The notes: a model not told the origin generated them from the letters alone. DNA of 64,000 nt from Chryseobacterium oncorhynchi (GCF_002899895.1 NZ_PPEI02000002.1:806001-870000); one strand, 5' to 3'. Shown: positions 17,983-29,900, counted from the stretch's first letter. Made by a program: numbers and translations.

Positions 17983-19734
17983 ATGAAAACACTTCAACTT
18001 TTCAATGCCGTACTGGCTAAAAAAACGGATGAAAAACCTTTTATATCCAATGATGGTTTTATCATTGAACCTGATGCACTTTGGGCAAAGAAAGACATCA
18101 TCAAATATTATTCAAAGGAAAAATTAAACGGTAATGATCTTAATAAAACCTTCCATAAATCTTGGGAAAAGATAAAGAACAGTACAAGATGGGAACTATT
18201 GATGGATCAAATCGAGCATTATCTTTCTACCTATGGAAGTAATTTTCAGGATGAAATTTACATTCCCAATGAGGTTTTGAATATTCCTGAGATGAAACTT
18301 ACTTTCAAGGTAATTAAAGCTTATTCTGTGGATGAAATGACAGAGAAATGTCTTTCATTGCTGAAATCGGGAATTGCTTTAAAGGAGGAAACCATCAATG
18401 ATCTTTTGTATATTCTGAACGAAGAACTAGATTATAAATTCACAGGAAAAGAAAACATCAGAAATAAGGAAGCCATTGTAAAAATTGCAGACCTTTATAA
18501 GATCTATCCTGAAAATCCTGTGGAATTTTTCAGATATGTTATTTTCAAAACAACAGCGACAAGTCTATTGATCAAAAATAATACATTGATTGAAAGCATC
18601 AAAGAAAGTAAATTCAACCCATCTGAATTGTTTGAAAACTTCGGACTGGAAAGACTTGCAGAGATCTTTAACAGATTTAAACCCTTGTTTTTGGCTTATA
18701 AAAGTAAATCTCCAAAGACTATTAATAAAATCTCCAAGTTATCAAAGACACACCATAAGCCGCTGGTTTCTAATCCACTGAATAATGCAACCCATATCGT
18801 ATTGGATGAAAATGATCTGCATTGGCTGGATAATGCGACACCGTTCGCCCTATTCAAAGCTTTATCAGCCTGCTATTTAAGGATGTATGGACAGGATACT
18901 TTTGTATATAGAGTCCGAAACGGAAAATCGTGGGTGAAAACCGGAAAAAATAGTTCGGTAAATGAAATGAATTTTGAGTTTATCCTTACCTATTTAAAAT
19001 CTAGATTTGATCTTTCTGGAAAGTCATTTTACTTCCCAGAAGATGTTGAGTTCGGACTTCCGACTTCTGAAAAGATGTTTGTAGGAAATATTCCTACAGG
19101 AACACGATTCTCCGGTGAAAAACTTGCAGTAGGAATCTATTGGGAAGATGCCTGGGGAGCCTATGACCTTGACCTTTCTGCATTAAATATTGGTGGAAAA
19201 ACCGGTTGGAATGCAGCTTATAATCAAGAAAATGGAAACCTGATGTATTCCGGAGATATGACTTCTGCGCCTAACGGAGCTGTTGAATATCTATATGCCA
19301 ACAAAGGATTGAATGTTCCTACCCTAATCATGAATAATGTATATGGAGGAAACCCTGAGTGCGGGTATAAGATTGTGATTGGAAAAGGAGATATCATGTC
19401 TAGAGACTATATGATAAACCCAAACAACCTATTTGCAGAAGTTAGATGTAATTCTGTCCAAAGGCAGACCATTCTTGGAATGCTGCTTCCAAAGGGAGAA
19501 AAACAGACTTTTGTCTTATTGAATTTTGGAGCGGGTCATTCTCATGTTTCAGGAAATACCGAGATTGCAGTGTTGGCAACCAATGCACTATATCAGCAAT
19601 GGTATGAACCTATTTCTTTCAATGATCTTGTACAGGAATTGGGTGCGACAGTTACCACGGAAAAATCTGAGGCAGATCTTAATTTCTCTCTGGAAAGTTT
19701 GGAAAAAGATAGCTTTATCAGAATTTTTAAATAA
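17983..19734 (+). CDS. 583-aa protein of the rtcB locus; helical N-terminus, TerD-like C-terminus
   Basis: I do not recognise the full-length family. Residues 1-260 are mainly alpha-helical with repeat-like segments (for example 160-190 and 215-260), compatible with HEAT/ARM-type or TROVE-like RNA-binding helices; the stretch LAEIFNRFKPLFLAYK and the following KTHHKP recall TROVE proteins, but only weakly. Residues 300-320 contain YRVRNGKSWV. From about 365 on it is beta-rich, with VGIYWEDAWGAYDLDLSALN (383-402) and YSGDMTSAPNGAVEYLY, close to the TerD-type GxxW..DxDLS pattern. No signal peptide or membrane segment. It follows rtcB and the tRNA-like RNA in the same direction. A cytoplasmic partner of that RNA or of RtcB is an inference from context. 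Confidence 0.75.
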   Translation: MKTLQLFNAVLAKKTDEKPFISNDGFIIEPDALWAKKDIIKYYSKEKLNGNDLNKTFHKSWEKIKNSTRWELLMDQIEHYLSTYGSNFQDEIYIPNEVLNIPEMKLTFKVIKAYSVDEMTEKCLSLLKSGIALKEETINDLLYILNEELDYKFTGKENIRNKEAIVKIADLYKIYPENPVEFFRYVIFKTTATSLLIKNNTLIESIKESKFNPSELFENFGLERLAEIFNRFKPLFLAYKSKSPKTINKISKLSKTHHKPLVSNPLNNATHIVLDENDLHWLDNATPFALFKALSACYLRMYGQDTFVYRVRNGKSWVKTGKNSSVNEMNFEFILTYLKSRFDLSGKSFYFPEDVEFGLPTSEKMFVGNIPTGTRFSGEKLAVGIYWEDAWGAYDLDLSALNIGGKTGWNAAYNQENGNLMYSGDMTSAPNGAVEYLYANKGLNVPTLIMNNVYGGNPECGYKIVIGKGDIMSRDYMINPNNLFAEVRCNSVQRQTILGMLLPKGEKQTFVLLNFGAGHSHVSGNTEIAVLATNALYQQWYEPISFNDLVQELGATVTTEKSEADLNFSLESLEKDSFIRIFK

Positions 19735-19921
19735 ATATGCGCCATTTGATTGAATCGAATGGCGTTTTTACAGCTCTATTATTTAACATAATTTTTTCTC
19801 AATATAGCTCACCCAACCCATTCATTCACAAACAGATCAATTCTAACAAAAGATTTGATTTTTTTTATATATTTGCCAGCCTTAATTTAATAAAACTAAA
19901 TAACTTAAAAAACTATTATTC

Positions 19922-21118
19922 ATGAAGAAACTATTATTTCTAGTTCTCTCTATTTTTGTTCTCTCATCATGTGGGTCAGATAATGGCGGGGATGATAACA
20001 ATGGAAATAACAATACCAATGTATATCCAAAGGTCACAACAGGACAGCTTACTTTTAATTTGGCTCAATTCACGTTCCATGGGACGGTAACCTCAGCAGG
20101 AACCGGATTTTCATCTCGTGGATTCTGCTGGTCAAAAACAATCAATCCTACAATCAGTAGCTCTAAAACAATCTCTGAATTTAATAATTCTGTGGGAGAT
20201 TACGCACTTACGGCAGATTATGGTGCAGATTTTGAAAAATCGACCCTTTATTATATCAGAGCTTTTGTTAGGGCTAGTAATGGGGAAACCATTTACGGAG
20301 ACAATGTTACATTTACCTCTCCTGGAAAAATGGACATTAACTTCAAAATGGTTAAGCAAATCTATACAACATCTGCGACCTTCGATACAGACAAAATTAC
20401 AGTAAACTATCTTGAGCCATTCTTTCCGGATGAAAAGGGATTCTGCTACAGAACTTCTGCAGGAGTAGACATTTCAAATGGACAAACGGTTAAGGTTACA
20501 ACGGCCAACAATTATTCACCTTATGAACTGGAGGCTAACGGACTACTTCCTAATACAACCTACTACGTAAAGTCTTATGTAAAAGAAGGGGCACAAGTGT
20601 ATTATTCAGCTGAAAAGACATTTAAAACAGCCGGTGCAATAGGTGCTTCCGGTGGATATGTTTTTTATGATAAAGGAGAAACTACAGATGGCTGGAGATA
20701 TTTAGAAGCAGCTCCTGCGAATTTGATCTATAACGGATCTGATAAGGTTGAATGGGGATGTCCTTTCGATGTGATCAATCAGACTCAGTCAGTAATGGGA
20801 TCAGGTCCTTCCAATACGGTTAGAATTGTTTCTCAATGTTCGGATGCCAACTCTGCAGCAAGATTATGTGATAATTATGCGATCAATGGTTTAACTGACT
20901 GGTTCCTTCCATCAGAAGATGAACTCATGGCATTTTATAAAAGTTCCAAGAATGTTTACAATATAGCTTCAAATAATGTATCACAAAAGTATTACTGGAG
21001 TTCTACAGAGATACCTGGAAGCAATCAGGTAAAGATTCTGGAAGGATATAATGGATCTATGTGGAGCTACACCAAAGATTATTATTCAGTGAGGGTAAGA
21101 CCTGTCAGAAGATTCTAA
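19922..21118 (+). CDS. surface lipoprotein with fibronectin-like repeats and a DUF1566-type C-terminal domain
   Basis: 398 residues. The signal MKKLLFLVLSIFVLSSC ends in a lipobox with Cys17, followed by GSDNGGDDNNG, an acidic run of the kind that directs flavobacterial lipoproteins to the cell surface. Two beta-sandwich segments with FxSRGFCWSKTINPT and EKGFCYRTSAG plus TYYVKSYVKEG are fibronectin-like repeats. The C-terminal 150 residues (GGYVFYDKGE..GWRYLEAAP ... DWFLPSEDELMAFY ... YWSSTE ... VRVRPVRRF) match the DUF1566/Lcl C-terminal fold. The gene is alone and is followed by a terminator. Confidence 0.8.
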   Translation: MKKLLFLVLSIFVLSSCGSDNGGDDNNGNNNTNVYPKVTTGQLTFNLAQFTFHGTVTSAGTGFSSRGFCWSKTINPTISSSKTISEFNNSVGDYALTADYGADFEKSTLYYIRAFVRASNGETIYGDNVTFTSPGKMDINFKMVKQIYTTSATFDTDKITVNYLEPFFPDEKGFCYRTSAGVDISNGQTVKVTTANNYSPYELEANGLLPNTTYYVKSYVKEGAQVYYSAEKTFKTAGAIGASGGYVFYDKGETTDGWRYLEAAPANLIYNGSDKVEWGCPFDVINQTQSVMGSGPSNTVRIVSQCSDANSAARLCDNYAINGLTDWFLPSEDELMAFYKSSKNVYNIASNNVSQKYYWSSTEIPGSNQVKILEGYNGSMWSYTKDYYSVRVRPVRRF

Positions 21119-21136
21119 AAATATTTCATAAAAATT

Positions 21137-21164
21137 AAAACCGCTGAAAGTAGCGGTTTTTTTT
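21137..21164 (+). terminator. terminator after the lipoprotein
   Basis: AAAACCGCT-GAAAGT-AGCGGTTTT followed by T run. Confidence 0.85.
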
Positions 21165-21189
21165 ATTTTTATAAATCGTTGAAATACAC

Positions 21190-21744
21190 CTATGCATTTA
21201 CACTTTTGATTGAAAACAAGCCTTTTTCAACTTTCACAATGGCTTTCTTTCCATAATCAATCTGAATGCTGAACATATTCTCAAGAGGAAATTGTAAAAC
21301 GGTTTGAAGTATCAGACGAATGACTCCTGCATGAGCAATAATCAAAACTTTATCAGCATTTTTTTCCTCCAATAATTCATTCCAGAAACTGAGTACACGA
21401 GTCTGCATTTCAAGCAAGTTTTCTCCTCCTGAAGCTTTTATATTGATGAAATCTTTATACCACGGATTGATTTCTTCCTCAGGAATTTCAGTCCATTTCT
21501 TCAGTTCCCAGCTCCCAAAGTTCATTTCCCGCAGCCTATCATCTGTGGTATAATCAAACTTAAAGTGATCAGCCAAAAGACAACAGCGTTGGGCGGGACT
21601 TGAAATCACCAGGTTAAAATCCTTATCCATATTCAAATGTTTAAAATCTTCAGAATAGTTCTTTCTTAAAGGCATTTCGGCAAATCCATAGCACAGGTTT
21701 TCCGGATTTTCTACGGCTGTATGTCTAATCAGATGAATTTCCAT
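21190..21744 (-). CDS. cobC: alpha-ribazole phosphatase-like histidine phosphatase
   Basis: 184 residues. The phosphoglycerate-mutase-like active site is IHLIRHTAVE (RHT), with VISSPAQRC, REMNFGSWE and the second histidine in LIIAHAGVIRLIL. In the cobalamin pathway it removes the phosphate from alpha-ribazole 5'-phosphate or from cobalamin phosphate. The start overlaps the end of cobS by 16 bases, so it is translated from the same message as cobS and cobT. The assignment to CobC rests on this context. Confidence 0.85.
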   Translation of the reverse strand: MEIHLIRHTAVENPENLCYGFAEMPLRKNYSEDFKHLNMDKDFNLVISSPAQRCCLLADHFKFDYTTDDRLREMNFGSWELKKWTEIPEEEINPWYKDFINIKASGGENLLEMQTRVLSFWNELLEEKNADKVLIIAHAGVIRLILQTVLQFPLENMFSIQIDYGKKAIVKVEKGLFSIKSVNA

Positions 21745-22511
21745 ACGATCATTGTTCCAAGATAAAATAAAACCTCACAAACCTGCTGTACAGATCCCAA
21801 ACAGTCTCCGGTATAACCACCGATATGTTTTTTAAAGTACCATCCCATGCAGATCTTTCCCAAATATGCCAGTGCAAAAGCAAAAATCAAACGCCAGTCA
21901 GGAATCAGGGCAAAAGATATTAGAACACTAATGAATCCTACCAGCAGAGACATTCCATCCAAGGGTTTATTAGCTAAAGGTTTTGACTTGCTTACATCAA
22001 TATCTGTAACATATTTGTGGGTATAAATCATGGTTCCTGCAATAAAACGACTTGATGTATGGGCAAAAATGATAATCCCTAAAGTTTTAAACAAATCAAT
22101 GGTTCCCAACGCCTGAATACTAAAAAACTTTAAGGCAAATAGCAAAATAATTCCTACAGCTCCATAGGCTCCTACCCTACTGTCTTTCATAATGGTAAGG
22201 ATCTTCTCCTTTCCGTATCCACCTCCAAAACTGTCGCACACATCGGTAAAACCATCCTCATGGAATGCTCCGGTGAGCAAAACACTGCTGATCATCATCA
22301 GAACAATTCCTATTTCAAGGTTAAAAAGCTGAAAAGACAAATACAAAACAATAGCATTAATCAATCCTACCAATAGTCCGATCCAGGCAAAGTATTTCTG
22401 GGATTTATTCATAATCTCACCGGAATACGGAATGGTAAACGGAATCGGAATTCTTGTGAAGAACATGAGTGCCGTTGCAAAGTAGATCAGTTCATTTTTT
22501 ACAGTCTTCAT
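21729..22511 (-). CDS. cobS: adenosylcobinamide-GDP ribazoletransferase
   Basis: 260 residues and about six to seven membrane helices. GAFHEDGFTDVCDSFGGGYGKEKILTIMKDSRVGAYG is the conserved CobS signature with aspartates for the metal and substrate. It joins adenosylcobinamide-GDP and alpha-ribazole(-phosphate) at the inner membrane in the last steps of B12 assembly. The ATG lies directly after the cobT stop codon with no gap, and the end overlaps cobC. The lower part of the pathway (cobTSC) is present; cobU is not seen in this window. Confidence 0.92.
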   Translation of the reverse strand: MKTVKNELIYFATALMFFTRIPIPFTIPYSGEIMNKSQKYFAWIGLLVGLINAIVLYLSFQLFNLEIGIVLMMISSVLLTGAFHEDGFTDVCDSFGGGYGKEKILTIMKDSRVGAYGAVGIILLFALKFFSIQALGTIDLFKTLGIIIFAHTSSRFIAGTMIYTHKYVTDIDVSKSKPLANKPLDGMSLLVGFISVLISFALIPDWRLIFAFALAYLGKICMGWYFKKHIGGYTGDCLGSVQQVCEVLFYLGTMIVWKFI

Positions 22512-23663
<1,152 letters not shown>

Positions 23664-23676
23664 TCACATAAAATTA

Positions 23677-24482
<806 letters not shown>

Positions 24483-24494
24483 AAAAGAAACAAA

Positions 24495-25226
24495 ATGAAA
24501 AACATCGTCGCACTTTCTCCCATATATACGGAAGACAGCAATAACCTGAAAAAAGCCTCTCTCAATTCACCATATGAATTAAACCGTTTCAATGCAAAAT
24601 GGAATGTCCCAGAGGAATTTCGAGCAGATGTAATTGCAGTGTATGGTGAGGATATTTATGCAGAAATTGTTGCTGAGCAGTGTAACCTAACTTTAATGAA
24701 GCCCTCTGATAATTGGCTTGCAGGTATTTCGGAGAAATTTACAAAACGTAAAATTTCCTATGGACAATTAAAAGACTTTGTTCATGAGGAAAACATCTTT
24801 ATAAAATGCTCTGACTTTAAAAGCTTTAAGGCCGGAGTTTTTGATAAAGTGACTGATATCAAAGGTTTTGATTCTTTGGACCTGAGCTCTACCGTTTTCA
24901 CTTCAGAAGTTGTGGAATGGGAGCTTGAAGTAAGATGTTTTGTGCTTAATAATGAAATAAAAACACACTCAACTTATTGGCGAAACAACAGCTTCAATAC
25001 CAATTTACTTTCTGAAACTGAAAGCAATGAGATGTTTGAATTTTTTAAAAACTTTATTGAACAATATTCTTCAACATTACCTAATGCAATTGTTCTTGAT
25101 TTTGGGATCATTAAGGGAAAAAGCTGGGCTTTAATTGAAGCCAATCCGGCTTGGTGCTCAGGATTGTATGCCTGTGATGCAGAGAAAGCCTTAAAAGTAA
25201 TTGTAGAAAGTTGTATTAAAAATTAG
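24495..25226 (+). CDS. R2K-clade ATP-grasp protein (predicted RNA ligase; DUF4343 type)
   Basis: 243 residues. Features fit the compact R2K ATP-grasp clade: IFIKCSDFKSFKAGVFD (lysine after the ATP-binding strand), WELEVRCFVLNNEIKTHSTYWRN (conserved Arg), and the metal-binding end VLDFGIIKGKSWALIEANPAWCSGLYACD with the ExN motif EAN. This clade has been proposed to contain RNA ligases acting in RNA repair; biochemical proof for this protein is lacking. It sits between two RlaP genes with gaps of 12 and 11 bases, so all three are one operon. Cytoplasmic. Confidence 0.8.
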   Translation: MKNIVALSPIYTEDSNNLKKASLNSPYELNRFNAKWNVPEEFRADVIAVYGEDIYAEIVAEQCNLTLMKPSDNWLAGISEKFTKRKISYGQLKDFVHEENIFIKCSDFKSFKAGVFDKVTDIKGFDSLDLSSTVFTSEVVEWELEVRCFVLNNEIKTHSTYWRNNSFNTNLLSETESNEMFEFFKNFIEQYSSTLPNAIVLDFGIIKGKSWALIEANPAWCSGLYACDAEKALKVIVESCIKN

Positions 25227-25237
25227 AATTGTAAATC

Positions 25238-26302
25238 ATGACCATCCAAGACCTCAAAGACAAAAACCTCCTCCTCTTCGAAGCCATCTCCGGAAGCCGT
25301 GCTTTTGGACTGGCAACGGAGAATTCTGATACAGATATCCGTGGAGTGTATTATCTACCCAAGGAAAACTTCTTTGGACTGAACTACATTCCACAGATTT
25401 CTAATGAGACGAATGATATTACGTATTATGAAATCGGGAGGTTTGTAGAACTTTTACAGAAAAATAATCCAAATATCCTGGAAGTATTGGCGAGTCCTGA
25501 GGATTGTATTCTTTATAAACATCCGTTAATGGACTTATTGAAAATAGAAGACTTTCTATCCAAATTATGCAAGGATACTTTTGCAGGATATGCTATTTCA
25601 CAGATCAAAAAGGCTAAAGGGCTTAACAAGAAGATTTTAAACCCAATTGATAAGGAAAGAAAATCAATTCTTGATTTTTGTTTTATTCTGGACGGTCAAG
25701 GTTCTATTCCTTTGAAAAAATGGCTTTTGGAACATGGGAAAGTTCAGGAAAAATGTGGATTAACAGCTATTGACCATACCAAAGGAATGTTTGCCTTATT
25801 TTATGACGATTTACAAACATTGGGATATAAAGGAATTATACAACACGAGGAAGCGAATCAGGTTTCTGTATCCTCTGTTCTCAAGAATGAAAGTCCGGAA
25901 GCTTATCTATTTTGTAATTTGGATGCCTACTCTACGTACTGTAAAGATTACAGGGAATATTGGAAATGGGTAGAGGAACGCAATGAAGACCGCTACAACG
26001 TTAATCAAAATCATGGGCAGAACTATGACAGTAAAAATATGATGCATACCATCCGATTATTGCAGTCATGCGAACAGATATTTACTACTTGTTCTCTACA
26101 AATTCGCGTGGAAAACCGAAATGAATTATTGGATATCAAAGCTGGAAACTGGCCCTATGAAACGGTAATGCAGAAAGCAGAACGTCTTATAGAATCCATT
26201 GAACATCATCATCCAATCTCCAGTCTTCCCGATTATCCTGATCTGGAAAAAACGACAAAAGTTCTGATTGAAATAAGGAAAAATCTATATGAAGAAAATT
26301 AA
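25238..26302 (+). CDS. RlaP-type nucleotidyltransferase, second copy (longer)
   Basis: 354 residues. Catalytic motif EAISGSRAFGLATENSDTDIRGVYY (GS ... DxD) near residues 17-40, clearly homologous to the first RlaP but with a larger helical C-terminal part (to residue 354), including KNPNILEVLASPEDCILYK and MHTIRLLQSCEQIF. Both copies keep the catalytic aspartates, so they may have different substrates or act in sequence. Last gene of the cassette; no strong terminator directly follows. The next gene is convergent. Confidence 0.85.
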   Translation: MTIQDLKDKNLLLFEAISGSRAFGLATENSDTDIRGVYYLPKENFFGLNYIPQISNETNDITYYEIGRFVELLQKNNPNILEVLASPEDCILYKHPLMDLLKIEDFLSKLCKDTFAGYAISQIKKAKGLNKKILNPIDKERKSILDFCFILDGQGSIPLKKWLLEHGKVQEKCGLTAIDHTKGMFALFYDDLQTLGYKGIIQHEEANQVSVSSVLKNESPEAYLFCNLDAYSTYCKDYREYWKWVEERNEDRYNVNQNHGQNYDSKNMMHTIRLLQSCEQIFTTCSLQIRVENRNELLDIKAGNWPYETVMQKAERLIESIEHHHPISSLPDYPDLEKTTKVLIEIRKNLYEEN

Positions 26303-26375
26303 TACATGATGAGTAATGAACAGTGGGGAAACTACAACAATGGATACCCACTCTCATACTCTAAAAACCTCAACC

Positions 26376-26720
26376 CTATTTCTTCTTTGAAGCCTTAGCA
26401 ATTGAATTATACTCAAGGCAAATTTTCATCCAATACTCAAAATCTGAGGGCTGCTGAAATCCGACAGGTTCCACATAGCAATAATCTTTGAGCTGCTTTC
26501 CTCTCATGATCATGGGAAGAAATCCTTTTTTCTCTGAAACTTCGTCTTCCAATTCGGGGTTATAACGGCACATCAGATTATCATGACTAATGTTGATACA
26601 CATTTTTCCATTCACCAGAAATGCCAACCCGCTGAACATTTTCTTCTCTTCAACTTCAATATTATCTACACTGGAAAGCCATTCCCGCACTCTGTCTGCA
26701 AGTTCAATACTATATCCCAT
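26376..26720 (-). CDS. TfoX/Sxy N-terminal domain protein
   Basis: 114 residues. ELADRVREWLSSV..IEVEEKKMFSGLAFLVNGKMCINISHDNLMCRYNPE matches the TfoX N-terminal domain; the C-terminal end is a basic tail KASKKK. Stand-alone domain proteins of this size are common in Bacteroidetes and are not known to control competence there. Cytoplasmic. Convergent with the RlaP cassette. Confidence 0.8.
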   Translation of the reverse strand: MGYSIELADRVREWLSSVDNIEVEEKKMFSGLAFLVNGKMCINISHDNLMCRYNPELEDEVSEKKGFLPMIMRGKQLKDYCYVEPVGFQQPSDFEYWMKICLEYNSIAKASKKK

Positions 26721-26968
26721 AATACTCTATTTATAATGAAAAGAGCTTATCTGAAAATATTCTGATCTACAATACATCCGGAGATTTCCCACACATTTCT
26801 TATTCCAAATCTGCTCTGTTGCCATAGTAAAATTAAGTGATTTAGTTGTAAAAACGTAGTGAATGAAACTATAAAAACGAATATCAACACCGACAGGTTT
26901 TAATTTTTATAAAAATATTTTCAGCGGGTTGTAACAAAATAAAAATGTGATCAACAAATTAATTGACA

Positions 26969-26983
26969 TATCAATAATTGATA
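26969..26983. promoter_or_regulatory. probable MarR operator
   Basis: TATCAA-TAA-TTGATA, a perfect 15-bp palindrome 20 bases before the marR ATG. A second partly similar TTGACATATCAA overlaps it. MarR proteins commonly bind such palindromes to repress their own operon. Confidence 0.6.
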
Positions 26984-27003
26984 AGTCATTTTAATTTAAA
27001 AGT

Positions 27004-27444
27004 ATGGAAAAATTAAATTCAATCATATTCTATAACATAGACAAAGCGATCAGATCCTATAGAAACTATGCGCAACGCCAGCTGAAAGCACATGGCTTTA
27101 CAATCACCATTGATCAGTGGCTTATCATCAAAGCTATTCTGGAAAACCCGGGAATTACCCAGAATGAAATTGGTGATCTTGTTTTTAAGGACAACGCGTC
27201 TGTGACGAGAATTATTGATTTAATGGTAAAATCTGAATATATCACAAGGCATATTCACCCTGATGACCGTAGGAAAACAAATCTGGAAGTAACAGATTCC
27301 GGTAAAAAAGTCATCAAAGAGGTTCAGAATATTGTCGAAAAGAACCGCGAGGTTGCCTTGAAAGGGGTCTCAAAGAATGAGCTTGAGGTGATGTATTCGG
27401 CTTTACTTACAATTTCAGAAAACTGTCTTAACCCTAAAAAGTAA
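27004..27444 (+). CDS. MarR family regulator
   Basis: 146 residues with the MarR winged helix: ITIDQWLIIKAILENPGITQNEIGDLVFKDNASVTRIIDLMVKSEYITRHIHPDDRRKTNLEVTDSGKKVI. The DDRRK wing and the dimerisation helices at both ends are present. It is 6 bases before the TonB-receptor gene, so it probably represses the pair through the palindrome 26969-26983. The inducer is unknown. Confidence 0.88.
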   Translation: MEKLNSIIFYNIDKAIRSYRNYAQRQLKAHGFTITIDQWLIIKAILENPGITQNEIGDLVFKDNASVTRIIDLMVKSEYITRHIHPDDRRKTNLEVTDSGKKVIKEVQNIVEKNREVALKGVSKNELEVMYSALLTISENCLNPKK

Positions 27445-27450
27445 AACATT

Positions 27451-29865
27451 ATGACCAGAATATTTTCACTCATTTTTGTCTGGATTTTTATGCTGTTCTG
27501 CAACTTGCTTTCAGCCCAGACTATGCAGAGTTTTTCATTGTCAGGAAGTATCAAATCTGACAAAGCAGAACAAATGGAGATTATCCTTTTGGATGCTGAT
27601 AACAAATTAATTAAAACAGAAATTGCAGATTCCAACGGGAAATTTGATTTCAACGATATCAAAGGAGGAGCCTATCGCTTAAAAATCAACAGAAATGGTT
27701 CTGAAGTATATCATTCGGACAACATTACATTGATCGAAAATATGACCCTGCCATCTATTGATCTGAATGTAAAATCAATTGAAGGGGTCACCATCACCAA
27801 GACCAAACCGATGATTGAAAGACAGGATGGAAAAATGATCATGAATGTTGAAAACAGCATTGCCAGTACCGGAAATTCGGCCTTTGAAGTATTGGAAAAG
27901 GCACCGGGAATTACTATTGATAACAATGATAATATCAGTCTTCGCGGAAAGGGAAATCTTCTGATCCAGATTGATGGTAAAAATACGCCCATGACTGGAA
28001 GTGATCTTGCCAATTATCTCAAGGGAATGCCCTCATCCACCATTGATAAAATAGAGTTTATCACCAATCCTTCATCAAAGTATGATGCAGCCGGATCATC
28101 GATCATTAATATCAAACTTAAAAAGGAACAGAGAAAAGGCACGAATGGGAGTATTTCCACTTCTTTAGGAATGGGTAAATATGTGAAGAACAATAACAGC
28201 TTCAGCATCAATCACAGAGATAAGAAGATCAACATTTTCGCCAATTACAGCTTTGCTTACAGGGAGGCTTACAACGGATTGGTTCTGGATCGGAATTTCT
28301 ATGTGAACAATAATTTTGAAAAGGCTTATATACAGGACAATTATCTGAAATTCAAGTTTAACAATCATATTGCAAAGGCTGGAATGGATTATTATCTGAA
28401 TGATAAAAATGTATTGGGCTTTTCGGTAGGATTGGTCTCTAATAAATTCGGACTCAATGGAGATAATGCCAACACAACTCTTGGCAGTGCCTATACTCCC
28501 GAAAGCTATTTCAATACTCAAAATACCTCTAATGATCAATGGACCAACGTTTCGGTGAACCTGAATCATAAGTACACTCTTGATTCTTTAGGTTCAGAAA
28601 TATCTACTGACTTTGACTATATTAACTATTCCAATTCTTCTTTGCAGAATTTTGAAACGAGAACACATACAATAACTCCTCCTCTGGATCAGCTTGATAT
28701 TATGAAAGGAGATATGAATGGAAAGCTCAATATTTATTCATTAAAATCAGACCTTACCAAGAACTTCAAAAACGACTGGAAACTGGAAAGCGGAATTAAA
28801 ACCAGCTTTGTGAAAACAGATAATGACCTGAAATTTTTCAATGTCAACTCTGGAATTTTAGTTCCGGATCCTAATAAGACCAATCATTTTATCTATGAGG
28901 AAAACATCAATGCATTGTATGGAAATCTGTCCAAAAAATGGGATAAATTTAAGGCTACAGCAGGTTTAAGGGTGGAAAACACCAATGTAAAGGGTACTCA
29001 GATTACGACCAATCAGGTGAATAAAAGAAATTATACTCAGTTATTTCCTAGTGCGGTATTATCTTATGATGTAACAGAGAAAAGTAATCTGGAAATTAAC
29101 TTAAGCAGAAGAATTACCAGACCTAGCTACAATCAGCTGAATCCTTTTAAGCTTTATCTTGATCCTACCACCATGAGAGCCGGAAATCCGGACCTGAATC
29201 CACAGACGACGATGAACTATGAGCTGACCTACAGTTTGAGTAATAAATACTTTGCAACCTTAAGCTACAGTAAAACATCAGACAATATCACAGACATCAT
29301 TAAACCTATTGTAGATGCTGGCCAGAATGTAACGGTACAGACCTTTGAAAACCTGAACACAGCTTCATATCTTGGATTATACCTTATTGCTCCTGTGAAG
29401 GTGACCAAATGGTGGGACATGAACAACAGTGCTAATTTTTATTATGGATCATATACCGGAAATGTTTCCGGGACACAGATCAATAACAAAGGGAACTTTA
29501 CTTTTAATATTAACAGCATCAACTCCTTTAAGCTTGGAAATGGCTACACCGCTGAGCTTACCGGAAATTATAAGGCAAGAGAGGTCTACGCTTATCTGGA
29601 TATAAGTTCAAACTGGTACCTGAATATTGGAGCACAAAAGAAATTTAAAAATAACAGTGTCCTAAAGCTTTCTTTTACCGACATGTTCTTTACGAGCAAT
29701 ATCAATGGACAAAGTCTTTACAATAATTATATTGAAAACTTCGCTGTAAAAAGAGATACCCGAGTAGTGACACTTTCTTATACCTACAATTTTGGTTCTT
29801 CCAAGAATGGACAACCTAGAAAAACAGGTGGTGCTGAGGATCTTAAACAAAGAGTCGGAAGCTAA
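27451..29865 (+). CDS. TonB-dependent receptor-like outer-membrane protein
   Basis: 804 residues with a signal peptide (to about SAQ, residue 23). A carboxypeptidase-regulatory-like domain covers about 25-110 (FSLSGSIKSDKAEQMEIILLDADNKLIKT...GGAYRLKI). The plug domain follows (AFEVLEKAPGITIDNNDNISLRGKGNLLIQIDG ... STIDKIEFITNPSSKYDAAGSSIINI), then a 14-20 strand barrel similar to the OMP_b-brl_3 group. It imports a ligand not identifiable from sequence; under MarR control it may serve an efflux or drug-responsive role. Followed by a terminator. No SusD partner is nearby, so it is not a PUL. Confidence 0.88.
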   Translation: MTRIFSLIFVWIFMLFCNLLSAQTMQSFSLSGSIKSDKAEQMEIILLDADNKLIKTEIADSNGKFDFNDIKGGAYRLKINRNGSEVYHSDNITLIENMTLPSIDLNVKSIEGVTITKTKPMIERQDGKMIMNVENSIASTGNSAFEVLEKAPGITIDNNDNISLRGKGNLLIQIDGKNTPMTGSDLANYLKGMPSSTIDKIEFITNPSSKYDAAGSSIINIKLKKEQRKGTNGSISTSLGMGKYVKNNNSFSINHRDKKINIFANYSFAYREAYNGLVLDRNFYVNNNFEKAYIQDNYLKFKFNNHIAKAGMDYYLNDKNVLGFSVGLVSNKFGLNGDNANTTLGSAYTPESYFNTQNTSNDQWTNVSVNLNHKYTLDSLGSEISTDFDYINYSNSSLQNFETRTHTITPPLDQLDIMKGDMNGKLNIYSLKSDLTKNFKNDWKLESGIKTSFVKTDNDLKFFNVNSGILVPDPNKTNHFIYEENINALYGNLSKKWDKFKATAGLRVENTNVKGTQITTNQVNKRNYTQLFPSAVLSYDVTEKSNLEINLSRRITRPSYNQLNPFKLYLDPTTMRAGNPDLNPQTTMNYELTYSLSNKYFATLSYSKTSDNITDIIKPIVDAGQNVTVQTFENLNTASYLGLYLIAPVKVTKWWDMNNSANFYYGSYTGNVSGTQINNKGNFTFNINSINSFKLGNGYTAELTGNYKAREVYAYLDISSNWYLNIGAQKKFKNNSVLKLSFTDMFFTSNINGQSLYNNYIENFAVKRDTRVVTLSYTYNFGSSKNGQPRKTGGAEDLKQRVGS

Positions 29866-29900
29866 TTTTCATTAGTGGTTTGCATAAGAGTAATAAAAAC

